Of a DNA stretch of 64,000 bases, positions 33,446 to 44,125 are shown piece after piece (within the stretch, counting starts at the first letter, position 1; each line of letters opens with the position of its first letter). The notes below the pieces were generated by a model, which made no database searches, was not told the DNA's origin, and saw nothing but the letters and a program-made list of their open reading frames with translations. The stretch lies in assembly GCA_029237695.1 (NCBI GenBank), contig CM055265.1, positions 80,594,447-80,658,446 on the forward strand. The letters run 5' to 3'. Position numbers and translations under genes: made by a program. The stretch comes from Conchocele bisecta. Taxonomy: Eukaryota > Mollusca > Bivalvia > Lucinida > Thyasiridae.

Positions 33446-34138
33446 TTTTCATCAACTGTTTCTTTGCATGTGTTAAAGGTAGTTTGGCAAGGATAGTTTT
33501 CAATTTTCAACACTGGTTGTCTTACATTTTATGTGTAAAATTATTGTCTAAAATATGTATCAGAATATATGCTTGATTTAGACAGTTACTGTGTCTCTAG
33601 GTTTATTAATCTAGTTAATTCACTCAGTATTGAGAGTAGCATGTGACACTCTGTATGTGCTATTAAATTAAACAATTAATGCGATTGCCTGAATATATGT
33701 ACTGCTACATAAATTTGAAATAATGTATGGTATGATTTTTCCACAGCAAAACATAAGAAAATATGGCAAATATTGTTTTCCATTATAAGTAAACTATCAC
33801 CTCATATCTCTAGAATGGAAATGAGCGCCATATAAACTAGATACCCTTAGAACACAAAAGCCCGGTTTATGCAAACAGTGCAGATCCAGATCAGGATAAA
33901 TGGACTAGTCTGAAAACCATTTTGTGACGGTTGGATTGGGGCGGGGGGGGGATGGGGCCAGTGTAGTATTTGTTTGAGGCCAGTGTAGTCCCAGACCTGC
34001 TTGTAAGAAATGCTGTCGTAGATCAAACTGCACATCCACACAGTCAAACTGCATCTGTGCGGTCTGATCAGGGCCTGCACTGTTCGCCATTCGGTCAGTG
34101 AAATAGCCTTCATGCACCTACCAAACATTATGGATGTT
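33446..34138. other. Intron; only a CTGATC-rich repeat fragment
   Basis: 33860-34110 holds the block CAGTGCAGATCCAGATCAGG...GGTCTGATCAGGGCCTGCAC shared with 18900, 20100 and 61500. Around it nothing is recognised. Confidence 0.55.
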
Positions 34139-34371
34139 TTAACCCATTTCATGCTGAGGATATGCCATTTTTTTTTGCGGAAAATCCTAAACATTTTCCT
34201 TCTATGCGCTCAGAAGTATATGTTGCGACCACCACTTGAACTGTCTCATTGAGATTGTTCAAATGAGTGGTCACAACATATACTATCATTGAGAAATAAC
34301 AAAAATACAATATTAAAAAAATAATAATACCCGTAAAGGTGTATTCCGCATGTAATGGGTATACATTAAAT
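34139..34371. mobile_element. Palindromic MITE, TTTGAACNGTCTCA core
   Basis: AACCCATTTCATGC / GCATGTAATGGGT ends. Core TATATGTTGCGACCACCACTTGAAC and its inverted TTCAAATGAGTGGTCACAAC. The core recurs at 63622-63690. Confidence 0.75.
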
Positions 34372-34528
34372 AATATGTTAAAATGTGACCAACCAGCTGT
34401 ACAGTATTTGCATGCTCTATGCTATATATTATATACATATATGTAGACATTTTTCCCTGTCTATTTGAGCCATTACATGTGGAATACCTGCACATGGGTG
34501 TAAACAGTTCTATATTTCTAATATTATA

Positions 34529-34682
34529 GGAATGAATGGCCTTTTTGTGGAGTTTATCGGGGTATAAACTTGGAAAAGTCGCGGGAATACTGGACGAAGG
34601 CCGGAAGGCCTCGTCCAGTATTCCCGCGACTTTTCCAAGTTTATATCCCCGATAAATTCCACAAAAAGGCCATTCATTCCTT
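34529..34682. repeat. Near-perfect 150-bp hairpin
   Basis: GGAATGAATGGCCTTTTTGT GG... continues through AACTTGGAAAAGTCGCGGGA to GGCCGGAAGGCC and then back through the complement to CCACAAAAAGGCCATTCATT CC. Arms of about 72 bp with two or three differences. Unusually GC-rich centre. Not shared with other loci in this window. Confidence 0.92.
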
Positions 34683-35043
34683 ATAATTCCAGCATTTGAA
34701 ATAAATTCATCAAGAAAATGTGTTTATTTTCCGTTTTCTTAAGAATTATTTTAACTGCGCCTCACGGTTATGGAAAGTAGTTCGGCGTGGGAGTTTACTG
34801 GGATATAAATTTTGGACAGAGACTTGCTACGGGCCAATCAAATGTTAGGGAATTGTGTAAATATTTTTGTGCTGGCATTATAACTTATTTCTGCTCCATA
34901 GTTAGCGATATTCATATTTCTGCGGTTAGACACATTCATTTGAAATTCTCGAACTCACTAGATATATAAAAGAAATAATGTACTGATTCTAAAATACTTG
35001 CATGTGCCACCAATGTACTCCCGCCCACTTTAACCTGTAATTT

Positions 35044-35292
35044 TAACCCTTAGACCGCTATCTTAATTTTGTTGTTGTCTGCTGTTTATTTTCTATTTTC
35101 CATTTTTATCATCAAAAACATGCTTTGATAGTACTTTAGAATAATTTACAACATGCTTTGACAGCACTTCAGAATCATTTCCATTGGAAATTATTCTGAA
35201 GTGCTGTCAAACCATGTTTTTATTGAGGAATAAGGCAATATATAAAAGCAACAGCAGACGACAATTGTTGTGAGTAGCAGTCTAAGGGTTAA
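35044..35292. mobile_element. Palindromic MITE, TAACCCTTA family
   Basis: TAACCCTTAGACCGCTATCT to AGCAGTCTAAGGGTTA with a hairpin around TTTCCATTGGAAATTATTCT. Also contains GTCTGCTGTTTATTTTC / CAGCAGACGACAATTG. Confidence 0.88.
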
Positions 35293-35479
35293 GAATGGTA
35301 GATTTTGTGGTTTCATAATTTATGGCCACTTCAGTATCAATGCTATTTAAGGTCAAATTATCATAGGGCCAAGTTGCCAAAGCTAGGCCACTGTGTAGAT
35401 TCTTTAACTGTGCTTGTATATAAAGTAATGATATTGAAACCTAGGGGAAATGTGACCTGATAGAGCGCAAATATAATTT

Positions 35480-36305
35480 ATGTCCGAAGCTGGCCCGAAA
35501 TGTGAGAACTATGGATTTGACACCGAACGTCGTCCATTTCTTGTCTGGAGCATAACTTGAATACCCTTTGAATATTTTCATGAAAGTTCCCACATGCAAA
35601 GACCATGACCCAAAGGTGTGTCGTGCACAAGAATGATAACTCTTGCCTCACTTATCTCCCTTTGCTTTTTTTTGTTCACTCATTTCTTGTCCGGAGTATA
35701 ACTCCCAATAACGTTTGAATATTTTCATGAAACTTCACACATGCATAGACCATGACCATACAGTGTGTAAACCAAAAATGTTCACTCGACCTCAAATCCT
35801 GACTAAATTATCCCCGTTTTTATATGTGCGACAAACGAGTCCTACATTTATTCACTGATCCTATTCATACTTTGCATACCTGACTACCATCAAGTGCTGC
35901 AGTGAGTAATACTGCCGTTTTTTAATTTTTGCCTTAACTGTTAACAAAAAACCTGTTTTGACAGCACATGAGAATTGTCTCCAGTGGAGACAATTCTCAT
36001 GCGCTGCCAAAACAGGTTTTTATCGAGAAATATTTAAAATAAAAACATTTCCAGCAGACGATAAAATTTAATTCAGCATAGTAAGGGTTAAGCAACTTTT
36101 ATGTTTATCTTCTACTACTACTATTTCCAGTTTTCAGCCGCTTTACTTCATACTCGGAATACATGCACATAACAATCAGCTAACAATGTAGATCAACAAG
36201 TGACATGCATGTACCATTTGACCTTAATGTGATATTGACCTACTTTTTTTGCTTCAATGACCATGCCTCGGCGGGCGTATATTGTGAGCTCCGGCACTCT
36301 TGTTT
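35480..36305. mobile_element. Dispersed repeat with ~150-bp tandem unit, interrupted by a MITE
   Basis: CGTCCATTTCTTGTCTGGAG, TTTGAATATTTTCATGAAAG and CATGCAAAGACCATGACC repeat once as TTTCTTGTCCGGAGTATAAC onward. A TAACCCTTA-family MITE (35880-36093, hairpin AATTGTCTCCAGTGGAGACA) lies within. The end ATGCCTCGGCGGGCGTATAT recalls the CGCGCC family terminus. Confidence 0.65.
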
Positions 36306-36551
36306 TTTTTATGAAGTTACTATAGCACTTTATATACAGATATAAAAAAAGATATAAATTTCCATTTATGATCGATAGCTGCCATAATACAAGTTTATAA
36401 GACTGTGGACGATAATGTTACGTGTAGTTATTGTATGTTATGATTGGGACGTAAATTTGAAAGCAGTTTATCACTGGTAATGTCTGTATGATGTAGTTAC
36501 AATAGCAATGGCTTCATAATCTGTGCCCACTGTTTTCATTATGATGCTTGT

Positions 36552-36582
36552 TTTACATAGATACTGCGGCAATGTTCCGATT
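36552..36582 (+). pseudogene. Duplicated start of host exon L
   Basis: TTTTACATAG|ATACTGCGGC AATGTTCCGA reproduces the acceptor and first 20 bases of exon L with two differences, 62 bp upstream of the real acceptor, then runs into TTGTGA (stop). A minimal tandem duplication across the splice site. Confidence 0.78.
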
Positions 36583-36622
36583 GTGACTATCGTTTATCGT
36601 GAAATCTGCCTGTCGTACATAG

Positions 36623-36845
36623 ATACTACGGCGATGTTCCGAGTGACTTGCCGACCCTACTGCGTCAGAGCTCCCCGGCCGTGCCCATCCTGATGTTGTA
36701 CAAGTTAGATGCGGATGCCGCCATCAAACAGTTCACCGACTTCGCGAACAGGAAGCAGAACAAGACGTTGCAGTTGTACATCACGGACAACAATCCTGCC
36801 ATGGAGAGGACCCTCCGGAAATACCTGCAGCGGGCCATAGCCGAG
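36623..36845 (+). CDS. DNHD1: Dynein heavy chain (probable DNHD1), exon L: AAA6 / C-terminal region
   Basis: Acceptor CGTACATAG|ATACTA, donor GCCGAG|GTAATC. Phase matches exon K. Reads SSPAVPILMLYKLDADAAIK, the counterpart of the canonical TPxIFILSPGADPxxxLxxLA segment. The Ser-Pro-Gly-Ala-Asp core is lost here, fitting a non-canonical chain. Ends with MERTLRKYLQRAIAE, matching the helix before the GxWVxLQNCH motif. Confidence 0.92.
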
Positions 36846-36903
36846 GTAATCACTTATCTGTGTGTTCATTTCTTTCTGATTTATAAAAACTGTTATTCAG
36901 ATG

Positions 36904-37147
36904 TTAACTCTTTGCATGCTAGCGGGGAAAATATCCGCCAAACGAATTAGGAGTGTATGTTTTATTTCTCTCTGTAAATATGTCTTGAAATTTCATTAGA
37001 ATGGAGTCCTCAGGACTCAATTCTAATGAAATTCCAAGACATATTCATGATATTTACGGGGAGAAATACAAGAAAATATGATGAATTTTTGTCCGCTTGT
37101 TTTGAACTATTTATAGCCCACAAGTTTCCCAGCATGCAAAGAGTTAG
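36904..37147. mobile_element. Palindromic MITE, AACTCTTTGCATGC family
   Basis: Complete copy with both ends and the AATTTCATTAGAATGGAGTC / CTCAATTCTAATGAAATT hairpin. 58 bp after exon L. Confidence 0.9.
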
Positions 37148-37158
37148 CAACGTTTTAT

Positions 37159-37386
37159 TAACCCTTTCAACACCACAGGCCTGTATAGTGGTATTGGCAA
37201 ACCGTGTAGATCCAGATGAGCCGGCTCGTGACAAGCCGTCTAATCAGGATCTGCACTTTTTGCAAGTAATTTTATTTTTGATCTTTTCATAAATGGACGG
37301 GTCTGAAAATCATTTGGTGACAATTGGATTGGTAGGAAAATTAACATATCGCAGTCCATTCCAGTTATTTAGGGGTGAAAGAGTTA
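37159..37386. mobile_element. Palindromic repeat, TAACCCTTTCAACACC ends
   Basis: TAACCCTTTCAACACCACAG to AGGGGTGAAAGAGTTA. Interior GATGAGCCGGCTCGTGACAA GCCG and TCTAATCAGGATCTGCAC. Confidence 0.65.
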
Positions 37387-37881
37387 CTGGAATGGTGACC
37401 AGTATATTCCCTGATCAGTCTGAACAGATTGTAAGCTGATTGCAATACATTGGAGACACTCTCCTGTCGGTACATAGACTATAGCGCGAAATTTGGCTGC
37501 CAAATTGGCAATTGCCAGCTATAATCTACTTTAAGAAACCAATTGACTGACTGCAACATGTAAATTTCAAAATCAACATTTTTTTAAATATATGTTTCAT
37601 GCACATGGCATACAAGATCTAAGAGCTAGCGAAACAAGTAAGCAAATATAGTATACATGTATATGTAGAGGATATTCATATTTTTACAGCGAATATGACA
37701 TACATTGTACATGTATATCGAGTGGTTTGAAATATTCATATTTCACGAGTGCCTTTGCTATTTAATATTATACCCCATCAAGCAAAGTTCATTTTTTAGA
37801 CTGTATATGTTAAGACATGTGTATTGGCATTTAAAGTTTCTTGTTTCTTGTCGGGGCCTTTGGCCATATAGCCTTGCTTTT

Positions 37882-39022
37882 TAGCTCACCTGAGCGAAGC
37901 TCATGTGAGTTATTGTTACCGCAATGTGTCCGTCGTCCGTTGTCCGTCGTCCGTCATCGTCCGTCGTCCGTGAACATTTTCAAATGTCTTCTCCTCGGTA
38001 ACCATTGGGCCTATAGTCACCAAACTTCATGGTCATGGTCCTTAGGTAGGGGGATTACAAAATTGTTAAATTGATGTCATTACGTAATCCAAGATGGTCT
38101 AAAAATAGCACAAATTCTTCAAAAATCTTCTTCTCAAGAACCGCTAACCGGATTTCGACAAAACTTGGTAGGATGTATAATGCTCTTTCAAAGTTGTTAA
38201 AAGACCCGGGGTCAAAAATGGGCGTGGCCCGTGGGGTCAAATTGGGGTCAAATTTTATTTTTGACCGAATATGGTCATGTCATATATCAAATTGAAGGTA
38301 TCAACGAGGCGATCACTCTGGTGCATTTTTTGTTTTTTGAAATCGGATGGTTATGTCATCCAAGATGGCCGCCGAAAGGTCAAAAGGTCGTTCTTTTATT
38401 AGAGATTGAAAAAGTCTTCTTCATATGAACCGCTTGGCCCATGGTAGCCAAACTTAAAAGTTATGTTCCATGGGTGAAGCCTTTTCAGATTTGTTAAAAT
38501 GGAGGTCATCGCTAATCCAAGATGGCCGCCGTCTAAAAATAGCATAAATTCTTAAAAAATCTTCTTCTCATGAACCGCCAGCCGGATTTCGACGAAACTT
38601 GGTAGGAATGATCGATGTACAATGCTCTTTCAAAGGTGTTAAAATGGTGACCCCGGGGTCAAAAATGGGTGTGGCCCGTGGGCTAAAATTGGGGTCATAT
38701 ATCAAATTGAAGGTATCGATGAGGCAATATTTGTCGGAATCGGATGATTAAGTCATCCATGATGGCCGCCAAAAGGTCCATTTATTCAAGATTTTGAACG
38801 TCTTTTTCTCAGGAACCACATGGCCGATACTGGCAAAACTTCATAGTAAGTTAAGATCCTTGGGTGAAGCATTTTCAGATTTGGTAAAATCTTAATCCAA
38901 GATGACCGCCATCTAAAAATAGCACATTTTTTTTTAAAACACATATGAACTCAATGTCACATTCTCCTCTGGTGTTCATGGAGTCAGGTGAGCGAATTAG
39001 GGCCATCATGGCCCTCTTGTTT
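37882..39022. mobile_element. AGCTCACCTGAGC-family repeat, second copy
   Basis: AGCTCACCTGAGCGAAGCTC to GGTGAGCGAATTAGGGCCAT...GGCCCTCTTG, same order of landmarks as 3849-5416 with one fewer internal unit. No coding capacity. Confidence 0.78.
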
Positions 39023-39443
39023 TTCTTCTGAGTGATGTATTCTAAAGTAATAACACACCGGTCTCTTTGAAATGGTGGCCCATTTAAGTATAGTTATTTA
39101 TTATTGTTAATTAAATCTGCAATGGCGAGATTTGAGAATGAATATTTCAAGTTCTATCAGGATAGTGTCTCTTTCATTACTATAGATGTCACCTTCTCTT
39201 GCATCTAGTAGTAGTAACACTTGTCACCTTGGCTGATGTGCATATGATTATAGACACCAGAAGTACTGATATTTCACCTTGACATTCCAGTTTCGGCAGG
39301 TGCGCATATGAATATAGATACCGGAATTACTGATATCTCACCAGAAACTGTTTATTGTCATTGTTTAGAACATATGCCATTTATTTACATCATATAGCTA
39401 TGTATTTCATGGGTAGATATATAATAAAAACCTGTATTTTCAG

Positions 39444-39641
39444 GGTATGTGGGTCCTGCTGCACAATGCCCACAATGCACATCAGCTGCTGCTGGGACTC
39501 GATAGCTTGGTGGAGGAATTGTTGTCTGCTGAGACACCGGACCCACAATTCCGTCTGTGGATTGCCAGCCAGGCCTTGCCAGACGTACTGCCAGTCACCT
39601 TGATACAGAACTCTGTCCGGGTTGTCATAGACTCACCAAAG
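39444..39641 (+). CDS. DNHD1: Dynein heavy chain (probable DNHD1), exon M: C-terminal region
   Basis: Acceptor TTTTCAG|GGTATG, donor CCAAAG|GTACCA, 66 codons. GMWVLLHNAHNAHQLLLGLD, PDPQFRLWIASQAL and VLPVTLIQNSVRVVIDSPK correspond to GxWVxLQNCHL, HPxFRLWLTS and FPxxxLQxxxKxTxExPxG of dynein heavy chains. One of the clearest diagnostic exons. Canonical Cys-His is Ala-His. Confidence 0.95.
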
Positions 39642-39666
39642 GTACCAAGGCTTGCATTGTTGATAA

Positions 39667-39941
39667 TTAAACCTTTGCATGCCGGAAATGTATATTTTCG
39701 TCTGCTGTTTTTTTATGGGGTTTTTTTCTTCAACATTGTATTGTTTTTCTCTCAATAAAAACATATTTTGGCAGCATATTAGAATCATCTTCCTTACCAT
39801 CATATTAGACTCGCCCTATATTAGAATCATCTTCCTTGGAGACGATTCTAATTTGCTGCCAAAATATGTTTTTATTGAGAGAAAAAAGTAACGATGACGG
39901 TCAGACGACAAATTTCAACGCAGCATTCTGAAGGTTTAGTC
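39667..39941. mobile_element. Palindromic MITE, TAACCCTTA-type, with internal duplication
   Basis: TTAAACCTTTGCATGCCGGA to TTCTGAAGGTTTA. Hairpin AAACATATTTTGGCAGCA / TGCTGCCAAAATATGTTTTT. An inner AGAATCATCTTCCTT is duplicated. Confidence 0.8.
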
Positions 39942-40159
39942 CTCTTCTTACCCAATATGCACCCCAGTTCTTACTGGGTATGTCATCTGCTGCAACACCC
40001 AACCCAAAGAAAAATTGAAAGTAAAAATACTTCAGCAGATGAATTTATTTCATTGTAACCGATAATCTCACAGTTGATAAAGGAATGCCTTTTTCACATC
40101 ACCTGTAGGAATCTAGTCTTAAACCTATGACCAAGCCACGGTCAATTGAAATTACATCC

Positions 40160-40680
40160 ATTCCACCATTAAACAGGTCCAACTGGTCTGCCTCCAGACC
40201 GGTTGCACCTGTCTAATGGTGGAATGAAGGTAAGTCCAATGTGCCTTTGTCACAGATGATCAAACTTTATCCCATTCCACCATTAGACTGGTCCAACTTG
40301 TCCAACTATGCTACTGGTATTAAAACTGGCCAGTACGGAAGTATATACACATAGTATAGCCAGGTCAGTAGCCTATTTCACCAACATTGCAAAGTATACT
40401 TTTATAGCAAAGTATACTTTGAGGGAGAAATTTTCAATTTAAGGATAAATTTATTAATTTTTATTATATTTTTATATTTTGGCTGTGATAATGTAATAAA
40501 TTCAGTATAATAATTCTGCATACCGGTACTTGTAATCATCAAATATATGCAGTCGTTAGTTCTATAATTATGAAATAATGCATTTTGGGAAAAATAAATG
40601 ATTACTCAAAGTATACTTTGCAACGTTGGTGAAATCGGCTACTGGTCAGTTGGACCTGGCAAATGGTGGAATGGAGGTAA
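40160..40680. mobile_element. MITE family C nested in a CCATTCCACCATT foldback repeat
   Basis: 40175-40230 is a small palindrome (CCATTCCACCATTAAACAGG / CCTGTCTAATGGTGGAATG). 40272-40676 has the same ends (CCATTCCACCATTAGACTGG / GGCAAATGGTGGAATGG) but carries a family C element (40368-40643) in its middle. The C copy has a deletion near its left-arm centre. Confidence 0.8.
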
Positions 40681-40716
40681 TTTAAATTACCTGTGACTCA
40701 ACCAACCCATCCACAG

Positions 40717-40914
40717 GTGATGAAGGACAGCCTGGTGCGAGCGTTCACGATGTTTGAGCCGGACATTCTGAAGCAGTCGACGCGGGCGGAGTGGCCTGTG
40801 ATGCTCCACAACCTGTGTTACCTGCATGCGGCCATTCAGCTGAGGACCCGATACGGACACGGGGGCTGGAATACCCCCGGGGACTTCCTGCTTGTCGGCA
40901 ACGGTGAACTACAG
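40717..40914 (+). CDS. DNHD1: Dynein heavy chain (probable DNHD1), exon N: C-terminal domain
   Basis: Acceptor ATCCACAG|GTGATG, donor CTACAG|GTGAGG, 66 codons. PVMLHNLCYLHAAIQLRTRY then GHGGWNTPGDF matches the canonical LxFxLCFFHAxVxERRKFGPxGWNIPYxF. The Polinton lies in the intron that follows, 724 bp downstream. Confidence 0.95.
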
Positions 40915-41287
40915 GTGAGGAAGGGGTTACTGGTTTATGACGATACATGGTCTATGGGGGCCATGATCTGGGCCTGGACTTTAAAACTTTTCTGGGCATG
41001 TGTTCCATTCTCTTGCTCATGGGTGTGAATTTCAGAGGATATCCTCTTCTTTTGCAAAAAAATAAAAGTGCAGGATTATGTTGAAACTGCCCAAAAATAG
41101 GGGGTGAATGGGTTTACTGTTTTTTGTTACATTTTTTTTTCTGATTTTTTTTCACAGTGTGCTGCTCGTACCCTTGCAAGTTGCTCCACATGGTCAGTTC
41201 TCTTGCTCCAAATCATGCTCAGTCTTGACCAATCAAGCTGCATGATTTCGAGTATAAACTTTGAGAACGTGCTCAGATGATGTGCAC

Positions 41288-41637
41288 TACCGTCTGTTTC
41301 ACGTTTTGCTGCCGACGAACTTTTGGCTATTAAACACATTAAATTTAAACAATATTTAAATGTAAGTACTTTTTCACCAATAACAAAAAAAGTCACCCTC
41401 CCCAAAAAAATTAATTTCATAAAATTCCATCAATTATTGATTTGATTGCGAAAAAAACAAATTTCCTATGGGAATTTAACATGGAGGTAGTGGAGCTGGG
41501 GGAGGAGTCAACAAATGAAACATTTTGGAAATTGACTCCAAAACCTGGTTAGATTGCTTGGAAATGATGTAACTAAGAAAACAAAAATTAAATTTTGAAA
41601 ATCGGTCCAGAAATAAAAAAAACATTAAAAACAAATC
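41288..41637. mobile_element. MITE family A, left half (Polinton landing site)
   Basis: Starts TACCGTCTGTTTCACG, matching the ends of the copy at 10623-11071 (TACTGTCTGTTCCACG), and proceeds through TATTTAAATGTAAGT and TTAACATGGAGG to AAAACAAATC, where the Polinton begins. The other half is 59475-59685 and together they rebuild a complete palindrome. Confidence 0.88.
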
Positions 41638-41703
41638 AGTAGTATATAGGGAGTCAAAATGATACCACCTAACGGTGGTATCATTTTCACCCCTATATAC
41701 TAC
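41638..41703. repeat. Terminal hairpin of left TIR
   Basis: AGTAGTATATAGGGAGTCAA AATGATACCACC pairs with GGTGGTATCATTTTCACCCC TATATACTACC across CTAAC. About 31 bp of stem with two or three mismatches, right at the element tip. Confidence 0.88.
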
Positions 41704-41905
41704 CACCACCACCCCCGATAAAACACCGTTTCGTCCAATAGCACAAACTGGTCACCAACACAAAAAACGTGACAATTGGTGTCATAAATACATCACGTTT
41801 TCTCCAATTGAACAGATAAAACTATAGTACTAAAACGGATTTGTTTTCGTGTCGTTGTCATATTTATTTTTCAACACGGCATTTTCCTCCTCCACTATAG
41901 CTAAT
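41638..41905. repeat. Polinton left terminal inverted repeat
   Basis: Matches the complement of 59207-59474 with two visible differences (CATAAATA vs CAGAAATA; TTTTCTCC vs TTTTCCCC). Similarity then falls off in ATATTTCTACGATATTG. Its inner part encodes, antisense, the last 25 codons of the right-end zinc-finger gene. Confidence 0.95.
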
Positions 41906-42951
41906 ATATTTCTACGATATTGAAAAATTATTAATAATTTGTAAAAAAAATAGCAAAAGCCTCCACTCGTGTACACAACCCCAGCGACTGGGCAGATTTC
42001 TAGCCGGCACCCAGCCACTGGGGGTGTTGGGACCTTTCTTAAGCCCACTCATCTGTTGGCTCACAGTCTCATTTTACGGGTCGCCTTGAACCCCATTGCC
42101 AATTCCTCAATTCCTCAATTCAGAGAAACCAGCGAAGTAAGGTGAGCCTATGTGTGAATTTGGTTTCCGAAATTGCAAGCTCTTAGGTAGAAATCTTTTT
42201 GAGCTATACAATTCCATCACCAATTCACACACACACACACATTTAGAGACTGCTACCATTAAACAGACGAGACGGACGTCATACCGGATCAACAACATGG
42301 CACACACGAGATGAGACCAATTGTTGTAAGGCTTTCACACGTATATATACTCATCACTTTCCTATACAACATAAAATTGGTGAGAAAATTATAATTATTT
42401 ATAAACACTTAGCTAGGTTCACGAATTTCCGGGATGGTTCGTTATTTTATTAATTTGATAATTAGTTTTGCAAAAAATTATTATTAATTAATTTTAAGAA
42501 TATTATAAAGTTAATTAATATAAGAAAAAACAGATAAAAACCGCAAAGTATAATTATTTATAAACTTATTGCGAGGTTCACGAATTTCCGGGATGGTTCG
42601 TTATTTTATTATTATTATATAGGTGCAGTAAACAATTTATTAATTAATTTTAATAAAATTATAAAGAATTTAAAAAATCGTGTAAAAATTATAAACAATT
42701 TAAAAAATCGTGTAAAAATTATAAGCAATTTTAAAAAATCGGGTAAAGAAATGTTACAGCAATTTTATTATTATATAGGTGCAGTAAACAATTTATTCTA
42801 ATGCACCGAAACTAGAAAGCATGCATCTGATTGGTCAATTGAAATCAGAGCCTATAAAATATGAAAAATCACAGCATATAAAATCTCCGTTTTACCAGCC
42901 TGTGTTTTACAACTCGACATATTTATGTAACCCTATGCGCTTTTGTAAACA
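41906..42951. other. Polinton left arm, AT-rich, repeated blocks, no gene recognised
   Basis: Contains two copies of GGTTCACGAATTTCCGGGAT GGTTCGTTATTTTATT (42416 and 42573), repeated AATTTAAAAAATCGTGTAAA AATT blocks (42665-42745) and two copies of TTATTATATAGGTGCAGTAA ACAATTTATT (42611, 42767). TATAAAATATG at 42852 could be a TATA box for the ORF that follows. Confidence 0.6.
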
Positions 42952-43236
42952 ATGGCCAGCGGCGGGGAATGCAAATATTTCCAAATTAATTTCGGTACAT
43001 TTTCGGTTATCCATTCGGCCATATTGACATGTACAACCGAAAGCGGAAAAGAGAATCTACCAATGGCTGACAAACGTGGCTTTAGTGTGGTGGCCCTTCA
43101 ACAAATTCCTAAAAAATATTACCCCACCGCCCAAAATGCAGAAGAATTTAATAAAGTGCTCAAATGCAAACTCAATATACCAGTACCAGCCTATAACTTT
43201 ACGAATTCCGATGTGCACATACATGACTATACATAA
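42952..43236 (+). CDS. Hypothetical protein, 94 aa, Polinton left arm
   Basis: Open frame from ATG (AACAATGGCC, fair Kozak context) to TAA, with TATAAAATATG about 100 bp upstream. The product has QINFGTFSVIHSAILTCTTE, a basic middle (SGKENLPMADKRGFSV) and KKYYPTAQNAEEFNKVLKCK. No family recognised, and no signal peptide, membrane helix or catalytic motif is evident. It lies where some Polintons carry accessory genes. Could be a chance frame: base composition is less AT-rich than around it, which mildly favours coding. Confidence 0.4.
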   Translation: MASGGECKYFQINFGTFSVIHSAILTCTTESGKENLPMADKRGFSVVALQQIPKKYYPTAQNAEEFNKVLKCKLNIPVPAYNFTNSDVHIHDYT

Positions 43237-43660
43237 TAAACTGTATTGCAGATGGGTATTCACCTGAATTAGGCGTAAATCCAGGGAAATCCTAGGCCTG
43301 TTGACACAAGTTGTTGCTGACATTTCCTTTGTAAAATCACACGAACCCAATGCAGAATTGTTGGCATTTCTTTAAATGAATAAAAGCAAATAACTGTTGC
43401 AACTACACATACAAAAGCAATACAATAGTTAATATAAACATTACAGTTGAATAAATGTATAGATGTCTTAGAGAAAGTCCCGTTAATCTCTATTTGAAAT
43501 GGGAATATTCTTCGGCGGAGTTAAATTTCTTCAAATTCATTTGGTGTGAGGCGGTTATCGATATGACGACAACAACCTGCTGACGTAATGAAAAAGATCA
43601 CTGTTCGTGATATGCTACGACGTTTATAGAAAGCGGGGAGCACACTAGGTGCATTAGAAT
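43237..43660. other. Polinton left arm, nothing recognised
   Basis: AT-rich sequence between the orphan ORF and the large palindrome. No frame of note. Confidence 0.5.
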
Positions 43661-43827
43661 GGGCATAACCATGCTTTGTTTTTCGATTTGGAGCGGTATG
43701 TGTGAGGTTTTATGGTCTGTGAATCAGTTTTTACGGCTCCGCTGACGCGTCGCCATAAAACTGATTCACAGACCATAAAACCTCCCACATACCGCTCCAA
43801 ATCGAAAAACAAAGCATGGTTATCCCC
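43661..43827. repeat. Large palindrome inside the Polinton
   Basis: GGGCATAACCATGCTTTGTT TTTCGATTTGGAGCGGTATG and on to GAATCAGTTTTTACGGC pairs with the complement ending CAAAGCATGGTTATCCCC. Arms of about 70 bp with very few mismatches, loop CTCCGCTGACGCGTCG. Could be an inserted foldback element or a functional hairpin of the Polinton. Confidence 0.9.
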
Positions 43828-44125
43828 TAATTAATTAATTTTAATAAAATTATAAACAATTTAAAAAATCGGGTAAAAATATCCACAAAGTATATCGATA
43901 CGCGGTTATAGAAATGTATGGTGGTCAGTGGGTGTCGCATCGGGGCCCTAAATTATTATTTTATGTTCCGTATGGAGGGGCCGTCGGAACAGCTGGAATG
44001 TATGGTGGAGGAATATCCTGATGTCGCTGTAGACACGCGAATAAGCATATCACGTCCCGAGACGGGCGAGGAGATTTTTTCTCTCGTCGGCCCTCCCTTC
44101 CATTACGAGTTTTTTTATATCTTCG

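Noticed and set aside
41830..42048. Minus-strand 72-codon frame ending in the left TIR
   Set aside because: Its last 25 codons duplicate the zinc-finger gene tail because of the inverted repeat; the rest lacks fingers. Treated as a mirror remnant, not a gene.
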